Part shown: piece after piece, positions 16,364 through 25,174 of the stretch
Layout: every line of letters starts with the position of its first letter
Position numbering within the stretch: position 1 is the stretch's first letter
Assembly: GCA_012840015.1 (NCBI GenBank)
Contig: DUMF01000024.1
Location: 1-64,000 of the forward strand
Direction: 5' to 3'
DNA length: 64,000 nucleotides
From: Bacillota bacterium
Lineage (GTDB): Bacteria; Bacillota; Sulfobacillia; DUMF01
Program-made: the position numbers and the translations under genes
The notes under the pieces: model-generated
Database searches by the model: none
Told to the model about the DNA's origin: nothing
What the model saw: the letters and a program-made list of their open reading frames with translations, nothing else

Positions 16364-18151
16364 ATGGCTTTCAGCTTATCTCAAGCAGTAGAAGAAATCA
16401 AGAGTCGCGTAGATATTGTGAACGTCATTGGGGAGTACGTGCGTTTGAAAAAGGCTGGGCGGAATTACGTAGGGCTATGCCCGTTTCACTCAGAGAAAAC
16501 GCCTTCCTTCACGGTTTCTCCAGAGCGACAAATGTTCTATTGTTTTGGGTGTCATGAGGGCGGAGATGTCTTCACCTTTTTGATGAAAAGGGAGAACATG
16601 AGCTTTGCGGAAGCGGTGGAAGTTCTCGCCGGGAGGCTCGGAATCAAGGTTGAACGCTCTCAGCAGGAGCGAAGCCGGGCGGATGAACGGGAGCTACTAT
16701 TCGCTTTATTGGAAAGGGCACAGGCACATTTTTCGCGTAATTTCAATCAGGCGGCAGGTAAAGTGATAGCGTACGTCGAAAAAAGGGGGGTAACGCGAGA
16801 GGTAGCCAGAAGGTTCGGCCTAGGTTATTCATTGCCTGAGTGGGAGGCCTTTTATTCAGAGGAACGTCGGCTTGGCACACCGAAGGAGTTGCTGTTGAGT
16901 TCCGGGCTGGTAGTACAGAACGATTCGGGCGGGATATATGACCGGTTCAGGGACAAGCTGATGTTCCCGATTTTCGATCTGAGGGGCAGGGTGATAGGCT
17001 TCGGCGCGCGGTCACTGGACGGTTCAGAACCTAAGTATATTAACAGCCCGGAAAGCCCGATATTCAAGAAGGGAAACGCCTTATACGGGATGAACCTGGC
17101 CCATGTGCAGATCAGAGAAGTGGGAGTGGCGATACTGGTTGAGGGCTATATGGATGTCATAGCTTGCCACCAGTTCGGATTCGCCAATGCCGTGGCTACC
17201 TTGGGCACCGCTTTGACACAGGCACAAGCGAGAACTTTGGCGGCTATGGCTGAAAAAGTGGTCATTGCATATGATGCTGATAATGCCGGTCTAGCAGCCA
17301 CGTTACGGGGTGCGGAAGTTTTCAGCGAGTTGGGTTGCGAGCTGGCGGTAGCGGAGATACCCAAAGGGAAAGACCCTGATGAATTCATAAGGGCCTACGG
17401 TGCCGATGCTTTTAGGGATGTCATCGAGCATGCCCTTCCTTATATAGAGTTTAGGTTCAAGCTTGCGTGTGCAGGGAAGGACCTTTCTCAGCCCGAGGGA
17501 AGACTGGCTGCGGCTAACGAGGTTAAGAAGATTCTGGTTGGAGTAGAGAATGTGGTGGAAAGAGAACTCTATGCGCGTAGTTTTTCAGAGCGCTTAGGGA
17601 TACCTCAAGGGCTGCTCAGCCTGGAAGTCGCCCGCAGCTTAAGGCATAAAAAGCCACTTAGGAGCAATAATAGCGCTGAGCAAAGTATTACAAAACTGGA
17701 TGAAAAGACCACAACCCTCTACCGCGCTGAAAAAACGTTGGTAGAGCTCCTGATACAGCGACCTGACTTGGCGCCTGGAATCAAGGAAAAGCTAGGGGGA
17801 ATAGTATTCGAAAACGCGATTTTCCGCAAGATAGCGGAGAAGATTTTTGAACTGGTTGAAACAGGCCAGTACAAGTCGGTATCGCAAGTAATGGAGTATG
17901 CCGATGATCAGATGGCGAAATGCATTAGTGAGTTAGCGATAACAGGAATACAGCACGGAGACCCCGAAATTATAGTAGCTGACTGCATCAACAGAGTAAA
18001 ACGGTCTAAGGCGGCGCGGTTGCTCGTAAAGATCAAACAAACCGGAAATGTCTCTGAAAAGCGGCAGCTACTAGACGAATATTATTCGTTGATCAAACAA
18101 GTGAAAGCCGACATGGGGGCTCAGGGGGGAGGTGTGAGCGGTGGCAATTAG
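16364..18151 (+). CDS. dnaG: DNA primase
   Basis: 595 residues. A CHC2 zinc-ribbon (C-x2-H ... C-x2-C, about 37-62), the RNA polymerase fold with the Toprim motif VEGYMDVIA near 255 and YDADNAG near 303, and a C-terminal DnaB-binding helical domain are all present. It synthesises Okazaki primers. ATG 16364 follows AAGGGG with eight-base spacing; in-frame GTG 16361 is possible. It is the middle of the macromolecular-synthesis operon with sigA, whose start overlaps the dnaG stop. Confidence 0.96.
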   Translation: MAFSLSQAVEEIKSRVDIVNVIGEYVRLKKAGRNYVGLCPFHSEKTPSFTVSPERQMFYCFGCHEGGDVFTFLMKRENMSFAEAVEVLAGRLGIKVERSQQERSRADERELLFALLERAQAHFSRNFNQAAGKVIAYVEKRGVTREVARRFGLGYSLPEWEAFYSEERRLGTPKELLLSSGLVVQNDSGGIYDRFRDKLMFPIFDLRGRVIGFGARSLDGSEPKYINSPESPIFKKGNALYGMNLAHVQIREVGVAILVEGYMDVIACHQFGFANAVATLGTALTQAQARTLAAMAEKVVIAYDADNAGLAATLRGAEVFSELGCELAVAEIPKGKDPDEFIRAYGADAFRDVIEHALPYIEFRFKLACAGKDLSQPEGRLAAANEVKKILVGVENVVERELYARSFSERLGIPQGLLSLEVARSLRHKKPLRSNNSAEQSITKLDEKTTTLYRAEKTLVELLIQRPDLAPGIKEKLGGIVFENAIFRKIAEKIFELVETGQYKSVSQVMEYADDQMAKCISELAITGIQHGDPEIIVADCINRVKRSKAARLLVKIKQTGNVSEKRQLLDEYYSLIKQVKADMGAQGGGVSGGN

Positions 18152-19250
18152 AGACGGAGAACCGAATCTGGAGTACATCAAAGACCTGGTGGAGCAAGGG
18201 AAGAAAAATGGTTCCCTGACTTACAGAGAGATTATGGACGCGCTGCAGGGCGTGGACCTGACATCTGAACAAATAGAGGAAATGTACGAAGCGCTGGCTG
18301 ACATGGGTATAGAAGTAGTCAACGTTCCAAAAGACGGGGAAACAGCCGAGACATCCGATGTTGGAGATGGGCAAGAAGAGCATCAAGTACCTCCCGACGA
18401 TGAAGCCCTGCTCGAGGGCGTTGCGATAGACGATCCGGTACGCATGTACCTGAAGGAGATCGGCAAGGTACCACTGTTGACAGCCCAAGAAGAGGTTGAA
18501 CTTGCAAAGCGCATCGAGGCTGGCGATGAGGAAGCCAAGAAAAAGCTAATAGAGGCTAACCTACGTCTCGTGGTGAGCATCGCGAAAAAATACGTAGGCC
18601 GCGGGATGCTTTTCTTGGACCTCATACAGGAAGGTAACCTGGGGTTGATCAAGGCGGTGGAGAAATTCGATTATCGTAAGGGTTACAAATTCAGCACGTA
18701 TGCCACGTGGTGGATAAGACAAGCGATTACCCGGGCAATTGCCGACCAAGCCAGGACAATCCGAATACCTGTCCACATGGTAGAGACGATCAACAAACTG
18801 ATCAGGGTATCCCGACAGCTACTGCAAGAACTTGGCAGGGAACCGACGCCTGAGGAAATCGCCAAGGAGATGGGCGTCTCTGAAGACAGGGTGAGGGAAA
18901 TCTTGAAGATCGCCCAGGAGCCGGTGTCGCTGGAGACGCCGATAGGCGAAGAAGAAGATAGCCATTTGGGAGACTTCATCGAAGATCAAGAAGCACCGGC
19001 TCCGGCCGAAGCAGCTTCGTTCCAGTTGCTTAAGGAGCAATTAGAGGGTGTATTGGATACTCTTACAGAACGGGAGCAAAACGTCCTTAAATTGCGCTTT
19101 GGGCTAGAGGACGGTCGATCTAGGACTCTGGAAGAGGTGGGGCAAGTCTTCGGGGTCACTCGAGAAAGAATAAGACAAATCGAAGCCAAGGCTTTGCGAA
19201 AATTGCGGCATCCGTCCAGGTCTAAAAAGTTGAAAGACTTCCTCGAGTAA
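18141..19250 (+). CDS. sigA: Primary RNA polymerase sigma factor SigA
   Basis: 369 residues. Region 1.1 is followed by region 1.2 ([18 protein letters not shown]), region 2 ([33 protein letters not shown]), region 3 ([17 protein letters not shown]) and region 4 with the helix-turn-helix [20 protein letters not shown]. This is the vegetative sigma factor. GTG 18141 lies eight bases after GGGGGGAGGTG and overlaps the dnaG end by 11 bases. Confidence 0.98.
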   Translation: MAIRDGEPNLEYIKDLVEQGKKNGSLTYREIMDALQGVDLTSEQIEEMYEALADMGIEVVNVPKDGETAETSDVGDGQEEHQVPPDDEALLEGVAIDDPVRMYLKEIGKVPLLTAQEEVELAKRIEAGDEEAKKKLIEANLRLVVSIAKKYVGRGMLFLDLIQEGNLGLIKAVEKFDYRKGYKFSTYATWWIRQAITRAIADQARTIRIPVHMVETINKLIRVSRQLLQELGREPTPEEIAKEMGVSEDRVREILKIAQEPVSLETPIGEEEDSHLGDFIEDQEAPAPAEAASFQLLKEQLEGVLDTLTEREQNVLKLRFGLEDGRSRTLEEVGQVFGVTRERIRQIEAKALRKLRHPSRSKKLKDFLE

Positions 19251-19258
19251 CAAATAAA
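19230..19258 (+). promoter_or_regulatory. Candidate promoter for the manganese riboswitch transcript
   Basis: TTGAAA (19230-19235), a 17-base spacer and AATAAA (19253-19258) place a start near 19265, a few bases before the first paired strand of the riboswitch. It lies within the last codons of sigA. Confidence 0.5.
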
Positions 19259-19271
19259 ATGTAGCAGAAAA

Positions 19272-19383
19272 GATGAAGGGGAGTAGCTCCCGCTACGGGT
19301 TGCGTGACTCCGTAGAGCGGCTTTGACACCGCCAGGACGGCGTAGGCCCGGTGTCAATAGGGAAAGAAGCGAGACCTTTATCC
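19272..19383 (+). ncRNA. yybP-ykoY family (Mn2+) riboswitch
   Basis: The two conserved sequence blocks of the yybP-ykoY class are both present: AAGGGGAGTAGC at the 5' end (19277-19288) and AGCGAGACCTTT at the 3' end (19368-19379), with GGCTTTGACACC ... GGTGTCAA forming an internal arm. P1 pairs GATGAAGG (19272-19279) with CCTTTATC (19375-19382). This class senses Mn2+ and usually turns on exporters. The P1 3' strand is also the left arm of the following terminator, so ligand binding should prevent termination. Confidence 0.9.
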
Positions 19384-19408
19384 TTGAATGAGGGATGAAG
19401 GTCTTTTT
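19373..19408 (+). terminator. Riboswitch-controlled intrinsic terminator
   Basis: GACCTTTATCC (19373-19383) pairs with GGATGAAGGTC (19393-19403), allowing one G-U pair, with a nine-base loop and then TTTTT. The left arm is shared with riboswitch P1, a classical mutually exclusive ON-switch layout ahead of the OadB-like gene. Confidence 0.88.
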
Positions 19409-19428
19409 GTTAAGGGAGGCGAGATGTT

Positions 19429-20499
19429 TTGAGCACCGGAGAACTGGTGATGATTGGGGTGGCTCTGGGATTGGTTTACCTTGCTGTGGAAAAAAATTAC
19501 GAGCCTATGATCCTACTGCCTATCGGATTCGGGACAGTGCTGGCAAACATACCGTTCTCTTCGGCGATAGGCCCGGACGGTTTCTTAACCAGGCTTTACG
19601 AAGCAGGCATAATCACGGAGCTTTTTCCGCTGTTGGTGTTCATCGGGATTGGCACAATGATCGATTTTACCCCGCTCATTCAGCAACCGGTGGTACTCAT
19701 ATTTGGAGCGATTGCTCAGCTAGGCATCTTTGCGACGGTAGTCGCTGCTACTGCTCTTGGCTTCAACCTCAGAGAGGCGGCTTCAATCGGCATAATTGGG
19801 GCTGCAGATGGGCCCACTGCCATATTTGTTGCCACGAGGTTCGCTAGTCATTTGCTCGCGCCGATCTCTGTAGCCGCTTATTCATACATTGCGTCGGTAC
19901 CAGTTATACAGCCTCTAATAATTCGGCTTCTGACTACCAAGAACGAGCGCCTCATCCGGATGCAGCACCGGGCGAGGCCAGTACCCCGCAATATCAAGAT
20001 TCTCTTCCCCATCCTAGTAACGCTGGTAACGGGCACCATAGCCCCCATCAGTGTAGCGCTCGTAGGTTCACTCATGTTCGGCAACCTGATGAGAGAGTCT
20101 GGTGTTGTGGACAGGCTGGTGAGATCCTCTTCAAACGAGCTTGTCGACGTAGTGACGATGCTCCTTGGCCTGGCCATCGGCTCGACAATGACGGCGGAGC
20201 GCTTCTTGACCCCGAGTACTCTCGCTATACTGGGCATGGGGTTACTCGCCTTTGCTCTAGATACCGCGTGCGGCGTGTTATTCGCTAAACTGGCTAACCT
20301 TTTCCTTAGACACAAGATCAACCCAATGATCGGAGCGTGTGGAATCTCTGCCTTTCCAATGTCCGCGAGGGTGGTACAGAAGATGGCACAGGCGGAGGAC
20401 CCCGAGAACTTCATACTCATGCAGGCGGTGAGTGTGAATGTAGGCGGGCAAATCGCTTCTCTGGTTGCTGGGGCAATAATATTGACGCTCGTGCAATGA
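19429..20499 (+). CDS. OadB-like Na+-translocating decarboxylase beta subunit homologue, under a Mn2+ riboswitch
   Basis: 356 residues, about ten hydrophobic segments. OadB/GcdB family blocks are clear: LLPIGFGTVLANIP, FLGIG-type TMIDFTPLI, GAADGPTAIFVA, GSTMTAERFL and NPMIGACGISAFPMSARVVQ. In oxaloacetate/malonyl-type decarboxylases this subunit couples decarboxylation of carboxybiotin to Na+ export. No alpha, gamma or biotin carrier gene is nearby. TTG 19429 has GGGAGG ten bases upstream; the ATG at 19424 stops at once. The manganese riboswitch upstream and the GDT1 gene downstream suggest a role in Mn2+ handling (inference). Confidence 0.88.
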   Translation: MSTGELVMIGVALGLVYLAVEKNYEPMILLPIGFGTVLANIPFSSAIGPDGFLTRLYEAGIITELFPLLVFIGIGTMIDFTPLIQQPVVLIFGAIAQLGIFATVVAATALGFNLREAASIGIIGAADGPTAIFVATRFASHLLAPISVAAYSYIASVPVIQPLIIRLLTTKNERLIRMQHRARPVPRNIKILFPILVTLVTGTIAPISVALVGSLMFGNLMRESGVVDRLVRSSSNELVDVVTMLLGLAIGSTMTAERFLTPSTLAILGMGLLAFALDTACGVLFAKLANLFLRHKINPMIGACGISAFPMSARVVQKMAQAEDPENFILMQAVSVNVGGQIASLVAGAIILTLVQ

Positions 20500-20536
20500 A
20501 GGGATGCTGACGGAGGAGACCACGACGCCTTCGGAG

Positions 20537-21211
20537 TCATTTGCGTACTTTACGCCGGTATTCGTGGTTTGATGTTCTTCGCCGGTGAGCCAAGAAAGCA
20601 GTGACATACAGAGCCGCGGCCAGCATGGTTAAGCCCCATCGGAGTGCGATCTGGGGGACCGTAGCCCAGATCGTGGAGACGGCGAATAGCGCAAACACGG
20701 CGCTGGAAATCTGCTTGACCGTATTTTCTTTAACCGTTCTTGCGAGGAGATAACCTGCTACCAGGCCTAGGCAGTCAGCAGTCGCCATGCCGAGTAACGC
20801 CCCAAGCCATACCTGGAATGGTTGCCCGTACCTGGCTGAAAGTGCGACCGCTGCTAACTGGGTCTTGTCCCCCAACTCGGCGATAAAAAAACTTCCGGCG
20901 ATCGCGAAAAAAGGACTAATGGTAAGAGGTATCCGGGCGGCCTTCTCGTCCTCGCCTTCTGGCAAAGACCAAATGGCGAAAGCGAGGAATGCAGCTCCCG
21001 AGGCCAGTTGTACCCAATCTATGGGTACTATGTCCGTAAGAAGTTTGCCCACCGTTACTGCTACTCCCTGCACGGCTGCTATTCCGGTTAGGACGCCGCT
21101 CACTACTACTCCGGGAGCGTACTTGCCCGCCAATGCTGCTACGAAGAGCTGGGTCTTGTCGCCCACTTCCGCAGTGAAGATCAATAGAGCGCTAGTCAAT
21201 GCCGCTTTCAT
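20537..21211 (-). CDS. GDT1/UPF0016 (TMEM165-type) transporter, probable Mn2+/Ca2+ exporter
   Basis: 224 residues with the family's twofold signature: EVGDKTQ near residue 15 and ELGDKTQ near 112, each in a three-span membrane repeat. Characterised bacterial and eukaryotic members move Mn2+ or Ca2+ out of the cytosol. GGGAGATCG precedes the ATG. It converges with the riboswitch-controlled OadB-like gene, 37 bases apart with no obvious terminator hairpin between. No riboswitch was found in its own leader. Confidence 0.9.
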   Translation of the reverse strand: MKAALTSALLIFTAEVGDKTQLFVAALAGKYAPGVVVSGVLTGIAAVQGVAVTVGKLLTDIVPIDWVQLASGAAFLAFAIWSLPEGEDEKAARIPLTISPFFAIAGSFFIAELGDKTQLAAVALSARYGQPFQVWLGALLGMATADCLGLVAGYLLARTVKENTVKQISSAVFALFAVSTIWATVPQIALRWGLTMLAAALYVTAFLAHRRRTSNHEYRRKVRK

Positions 21212-21249
21212 CGTGTTCGATCTCCCGATCGGTTATGTGGAACCGGCCG

Positions 21250-21867
21250 TTAGACATAAGTTACGAGCTCTTGAACGGGTTTTCTCGGTCTTAGCGGGGG
21301 CTGTTCGGCAGGCCTACCCAGCGGTATGAGTGCCGCCAGGCTGAGAGGCGGCTTGATTTTCAAAATCTCCTCCAATTCTGGCCTCGCTATCAAAGGCGCA
21401 GTCATCCAGCAAGCGCCATAGCCCTTTTCCTCAGCAGCCAGGAGGAGCAGTTGGATACACCCGCCTATGCTCTGCAAATCAGGCCTAACCCTGAGGTCGT
21501 CTATCTGTTGTTGAGAATACCCTGCTTGGACTAGCATTTTTTCCACCACTGAGTCGTATCTCTGGGTTGCCACGGCTATGACGCAAGGCGCTTCTTGGAA
21601 AAACAAGGCCCATTTCTTGGCAGATGAGGCGCGCTCCGACTGGCCCACCCGTGCGGCAAGTCGATCGGTAGCGTCCGATACGGCCTGTGCCATTCTGGAC
21701 AAGACGTCCTTAGATTGGATGACGAAGAACCTCCACATCTGTTGGTTCCCAGCATTTGCAGCCCGGGTGGCAAGCTCCAGCATTTCATAAATGTCTTTTT
21801 GGTCGACGGGATCGGGGAGATACTTTCTTATACTCTTCCGCCTCATCACAAGCTCTCTGAACTCCAT
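21250..21867 (-). CDS. Nitroreductase-family FMN oxidoreductase
   Basis: 205 residues. The start RRKSIRKYLPDPVDQKDI (FMN-phosphate arginines), the PSAGN-like AANAGNQQMWRFFVI segment, a helical insertion (about 75-130) and GACWMTAPL plus AALIPLGRPAE near the end match nitroreductase-like NAD(P)H-FMN enzymes. The electron acceptor is unknown. AGGAGG precedes the ATG. It is expressed away from sigA and may share a transcript with the upstream membrane-protein gene, 39 bases apart. Confidence 0.88.
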   Translation of the reverse strand: MEFRELVMRRKSIRKYLPDPVDQKDIYEMLELATRAANAGNQQMWRFFVIQSKDVLSRMAQAVSDATDRLAARVGQSERASSAKKWALFFQEAPCVIAVATQRYDSVVEKMLVQAGYSQQQIDDLRVRPDLQSIGGCIQLLLLAAEEKGYGACWMTAPLIARPELEEILKIKPPLSLAALIPLGRPAEQPPLRPRKPVQELVTYV

Positions 21868-21906
21868 CGCTCAATCCTCCTCGAAGAAACCGATTCTTGG
21901 AGATGA

Positions 21907-22491
21907 CTAGCGCTCTCTCACCACTCCGGCATGGCTCGAAGCATGACGCTTCGCCGCAAAATACATGGTAACGGGAGTAATTACCATCGCCGCGATGCCC
22001 GTGACGGTCAACCAGTACTCCAGTACAGGAACGCGATCAGAAAACGTGGTTATGGCAAAGCACCAAAAGGCTGCCCACAGGAAATCGTTCAGCACGAAAG
22101 GCACGACCAGTCTTTCTAGAGGGCCGGAAGTCATACCTGCCAGCCAGAAAACCTGGCTGTAGCCACCTCCCAGCCAACGAAGGAAAAACGTAACAGGCCA
22201 CGTTCGGAACACCCGTTCTTCGATTGCTCCCAGTTCATTATCTCCGATGGGGAAGAACCGTTCCAAGCGAGCTTTAAGCGTGGAGCCGTAAAACCTGAAC
22301 GCTACGAGCGACCCCAAGTGCCCGAGAGCCGTTGCCATACCAGAAACGGCCGCCGCTATGACCCAGCCTGCTCGGTAGGTGCGGCATAAGCGGACAAGGA
22401 ACGCGAAAAGTCCGAAAGAACTGATGGGCACACCGGCAGCAGTAATGAAGAAACCTATGAACACGAGCGTTAGGCCTAGCCAATACGGCAA
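21907..22491 (-). CDS. Membrane protein with weak VTT/DedA (SNARE-associated) resemblance
   Basis: 194 residues with four or five hydrophobic spans. The part around 105-145 (FFLRWLGGGYSQVFWLAGM then VPFVLNDFLWAAFW) recalls the VTT/DedA pattern of an arginine-glycine loop and a short re-entrant helix. DedA proteins flip undecaprenyl or phospholipid carriers. The assignment is tentative. TTG 22491 has GGAGGTG nine bases upstream. Confidence 0.6.
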   Translation of the reverse strand: MPYWLGLTLVFIGFFITAAGVPISSFGLFAFLVRLCRTYRAGWVIAAAVSGMATALGHLGSLVAFRFYGSTLKARLERFFPIGDNELGAIEERVFRTWPVTFFLRWLGGGYSQVFWLAGMTSGPLERLVVPFVLNDFLWAAFWCFAITTFSDRVPVLEYWLTVTGIAAMVITPVTMYFAAKRHASSHAGVVRER

Positions 22492-22585
22492 CGCGGGGCA
22501 CCTCCGTCGGGACCGTTCTCCTTATAGTTTTCCATTTGGCGGGTTCAAACGCAAGTGCCCCGGTTTAATGTCGGCTAAAAAGCGG

Positions 22586-23317
22586 CTATTGGACTGCAAA
22601 CTCGGCGTTCACAACCGCGGTGATATCTTTTTCGAGGGAGCTGGTATCGTTGATACCATAGTCGGATACTTCCGTGGAGTCCTTTGGCGTGATTTGGAAT
22701 ACTCCCATCTTAGCAGCCCTCAGGTGACCTACCCTGCTACCAGTCGCCGCAGCGATTTTCTCGGCGCGAGCCATGGCATCCTTTGCGGCTTCCGCTAGCA
22801 TATCCACCTTCAACTCATTCAGCTTCGTATAGTAGTATTGAGGCGGATAGGAGTGGAACACTATCCCCTTCTCGATAAGCTCTGTCGAGCTCCGGGATAT
22901 CTCGGCGATCTTGTCCACTTCCGCGGAGCGCACTTCGAGGTTTTGGTATAGCACATAGCCGGCTATCTGCCTCGTCATCATGCCCGTTTTGGGATCAGTG
23001 GCGTATATCGTCTCAGTGCTCACTGGCTGAAACACGATTTCGTTCTCTTTAATACCCCTTTGTACGAGGTAATTCTTAACGACGGCAAGATCTGCTTTTA
23101 GAGCTGCATAGGCTTTGCCAAGGTCATCAGATTGTCGTGAGAACCCCGATCGCCACACAATGAGGTCCGATCTGATCTGCTTTTTGGCCGACCCCGTGAC
23201 GGTAATAGACTTTTTGGCGGTAACGAATTCCATCGCGGGTTTTGAGATTATAAGGGCACAGATGATTAAAGCGACTCCCACTACCAGCGCGCAAATAACG
23301 GCACTTAACCTAGTCAT
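22586..23317 (-). CDS. SIMPL-domain (DUF541) exported protein
   Basis: 243 residues. A single N-terminal membrane anchor/signal (about 5-27) is followed by a SIMPL domain starting ITVTGSAKKQIRSDLIVW and containing IKENEIVFQPVSTETIY, the typical 'GI...I' repeat pattern. The AMARAEKIAAATGSRVG block is family-typical. Function is poorly known (oxidative stress and kinase signalling in other phyla). GGAGGTG precedes the ATG; it is divergent from the RNase P RNA promoter. Confidence 0.85.
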   Translation of the reverse strand: MTRLSAVICALVVGVALIICALIISKPAMEFVTAKKSITVTGSAKKQIRSDLIVWRSGFSRQSDDLGKAYAALKADLAVVKNYLVQRGIKENEIVFQPVSTETIYATDPKTGMMTRQIAGYVLYQNLEVRSAEVDKIAEISRSSTELIEKGIVFHSYPPQYYYTKLNELKVDMLAEAAKDAMARAEKIAAATGSRVGHLRAAKMGVFQITPKDSTEVSDYGINDTSSLEKDITAVVNAEFAVQ

Positions 23318-23439
23318 TCTTCACACCTCCATTTTTCAATTAAGACGCTTCGACCGGCGTATTTTGATCGCGCGTCAAGGAATTATATAATTGTGGACGT
23401 CACTCAATATGACGCTCATTGATCGATTTAGTTTCAACA

Positions 23440-23468
23440 TTGACAATTCGTTTGAGTGGCGTTAACCT
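23440..23468 (+). promoter_or_regulatory. Promoter of RNase P RNA
   Basis: A perfect TTGACA (23440-23445) is followed after 17 bases by TAACCT (23463-23468). The predicted start near 23475 is about 15 bases ahead of the RNase P RNA. Confidence 0.65.
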
Positions 23469-23489
23469 AATTCAGCACGGTGAAATCCA

Positions 23490-23834
23490 AGCAGCGAGCG
23501 GACCAGGTGGCCGCGGGCATTCGATGCCCGAGGAAAGTCCGGGCTCCATAGGGCAGGGTGCTGGGTAACGCCCAGCGGGGGCAACCCCAGGGAAAGTGCC
23601 ACAGAGACATACCGCCTGCATTTGCAGGTAAGGGTGAAAAGGCGGTGTAAGAGACCACCGGCGGCCAGGCGACTGGCCGGCCAGGTAAACCCCACCCGGA
23701 GCAAGACCAAGTAGGAGGGGGATGACGTTGCCCGCCGATCCCTCGGGTTAGGTCGCTAGAGGCGTCAGGCGACTGGCGCCCCAGATAGATGGCCACCCGC
23801 GACAGAACCCGGCTTACAGGTCCGCTCACGCTTT
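23490..23834 (+). ncRNA. rnpB: RNase P RNA, bacterial type A
   Basis: The conserved elements appear in order: GCGAGCGGACC (P1 5' strand), GAGGAAAGTCCGGGCTCC (CR-I/P4), CCCAGGGAAAGTGCCACAGAGA (CR-II, split here for clarity around GGGAAAGTGCCAC), GTAAGAGACCACCGG, and near the end CGACAGAACCCGGCTTACAGG with GGTCCGCTCACGC closing P1. It is the catalytic RNA that removes tRNA 5' leaders. The arrangement is type A rather than the Bacillus type B, as in many Clostridia. Ends are approximate to a few bases. Confidence 0.95.
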
Positions 23835-23843
23835 ACAGATGCC

Positions 23844-25088
23844 ATGAAATTAAGGGTCAGGCCTGAAGATTTTTGCGTATCAGAGCAACCAGACATGGAA
23901 GCTCTGGGTCGCGGTGATTTGCCTCTATACAAACTACAGAAATACGGCTGGAACACCACCGACGTTCTGGATCGTATAGCTCGACATGCCTCTATTCCCC
24001 GTACTTGGCTCACATATGGTGGCAGGAAGGACAGATGGGCCACAACTACTCAATACGTGAGTGTCTGTAGCCGCTGCACAAAAGATTTGAGCCATCGATA
24101 CCCTCCTGAAAAACAGGATTCGAGAGAGTCTTTGCCCTTTTACGTTTTTGAAAGGGTCGGTGCCACTGCCCGGCCCATGGGACCATCGTTTATTCGCAAG
24201 AATGTGTTCAAGATCGTAGTGAGATCCTTGGACCCGGGAGAACTCGAGTTGGTGTGCGCCCGCATTGCTAGCCAAGCTGTGAAATACGGCCATCCAAATT
24301 ATTTCGATGACCAACGCTTTCGAGGCGTGCGGCCCGAAACCGGATTTGCCGCGGAGAGAATGCTCAGACGGCAATGGCGTGGCGCACTACAGTCAATCCT
24401 GGGAGCCTGGGGCTATTTGGACGACTTAAAAGAGTGGGAAGCATGGAAGGCGGAAGGCTGCGAAGAACTGCTGCATCGCATATCGGAGCCTTGGTTGAGA
24501 AAGGTATGTCAGCACATCCGGGAGAACCGGGGTGATTACATGGGTGCACTCCGCCTCGTGCCCCGCGAGGAGTTGTCGATGATATTCTCATCGTATCAGA
24601 GCTTCCTGTGGGATGAACTGCTGCGTCGCGTACTACAGAATCTAGGTATAACGCTCAGCGTCTATGAGGGCGACATCGGGGCATACTTTTTCTACGAGCC
24701 AGAGGATGATCCCGCGTTCTGCGAAAAAATCGAAAGGCTCCGTAGAGTGCAAGCCACCTTGCCCGCTGCAAAGGCCACTTTTTCCGACGAGCTATTTACA
24801 AGCACATACTCAGTGCTATTATCAGAGAGAGGCCTGCGACCGTCCAGCTTTAACCTCCGCCAGCTAAGGCAGGCCTTCTTTAAAGCAGTACCCCGCGATG
24901 TGTTGGTTTTTCCCTCAGATTTCCGGCTCGATGGCCCGGAACCCGACGAGGTCTTCAGAGGAACTCACAAGATAACGCTAAATTTCGCGCTGCCACGAGG
25001 CTGTTACGGCACCATCGTCGTGAAACGGCTTTTCGCCCGTCCGCACCCGTTGTGGCCGCTTCAGCCCGGGAGGCGAGGCCGAGTATAA
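23844..25088 (+). CDS. truD: tRNA pseudouridine(13) synthase TruD family
   Basis: 414 residues. Start RVRPEDFCVSEQP, then YKLQKYGWNTTDVLDRIAR, the catalytic motif region LTYGGRKDRWATTTQYVSV (Asp in GRKDR), and HPNYFDDQRFRG, all typical of TruD. A large insertion domain (about 175-330) is also family-like. The enzyme makes pseudouridine at tRNA position 13. ATG 23844 begins ten bases after the RNase P RNA, so it may be read from the same promoter. TruD is uncommon in Firmicutes. Confidence 0.88.
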   Translation: MKLRVRPEDFCVSEQPDMEALGRGDLPLYKLQKYGWNTTDVLDRIARHASIPRTWLTYGGRKDRWATTTQYVSVCSRCTKDLSHRYPPEKQDSRESLPFYVFERVGATARPMGPSFIRKNVFKIVVRSLDPGELELVCARIASQAVKYGHPNYFDDQRFRGVRPETGFAAERMLRRQWRGALQSILGAWGYLDDLKEWEAWKAEGCEELLHRISEPWLRKVCQHIRENRGDYMGALRLVPREELSMIFSSYQSFLWDELLRRVLQNLGITLSVYEGDIGAYFFYEPEDDPAFCEKIERLRRVQATLPAAKATFSDELFTSTYSVLLSERGLRPSSFNLRQLRQAFFKAVPRDVLVFPSDFRLDGPEPDEVFRGTHKITLNFALPRGCYGTIVVKRLFARPHPLWPLQPGRRGRV

Positions 25089-25119
25089 CTTGGTAGAGAA
25101 ACCCTTGGTAAGAAAACGA

Positions 25120-25169
25120 CGGCAAGCCGGCCGACCTACGATGAAGGTACGAAAGATACCTGCTTGCCG
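25120..25169. terminator. Hairpin between convergent truD and lemA
   Basis: CGGCAAGC (25120-25127) pairs perfectly with GCTTGCCG (25162-25169), with a smaller GGTA-CGAAAGA-TACC stem nested inside. No T-run follows on either strand, so termination is only inferred from its place between convergent genes. Confidence 0.4.
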
Positions 25170-25174
25170 GGTCC

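Noticed and set aside
23462-23829. Open frames on the minus strand across 23462-23829.
   Set aside because: The region is RNase P RNA with all conserved structural blocks; the frames are incidental to its GC-rich stems.
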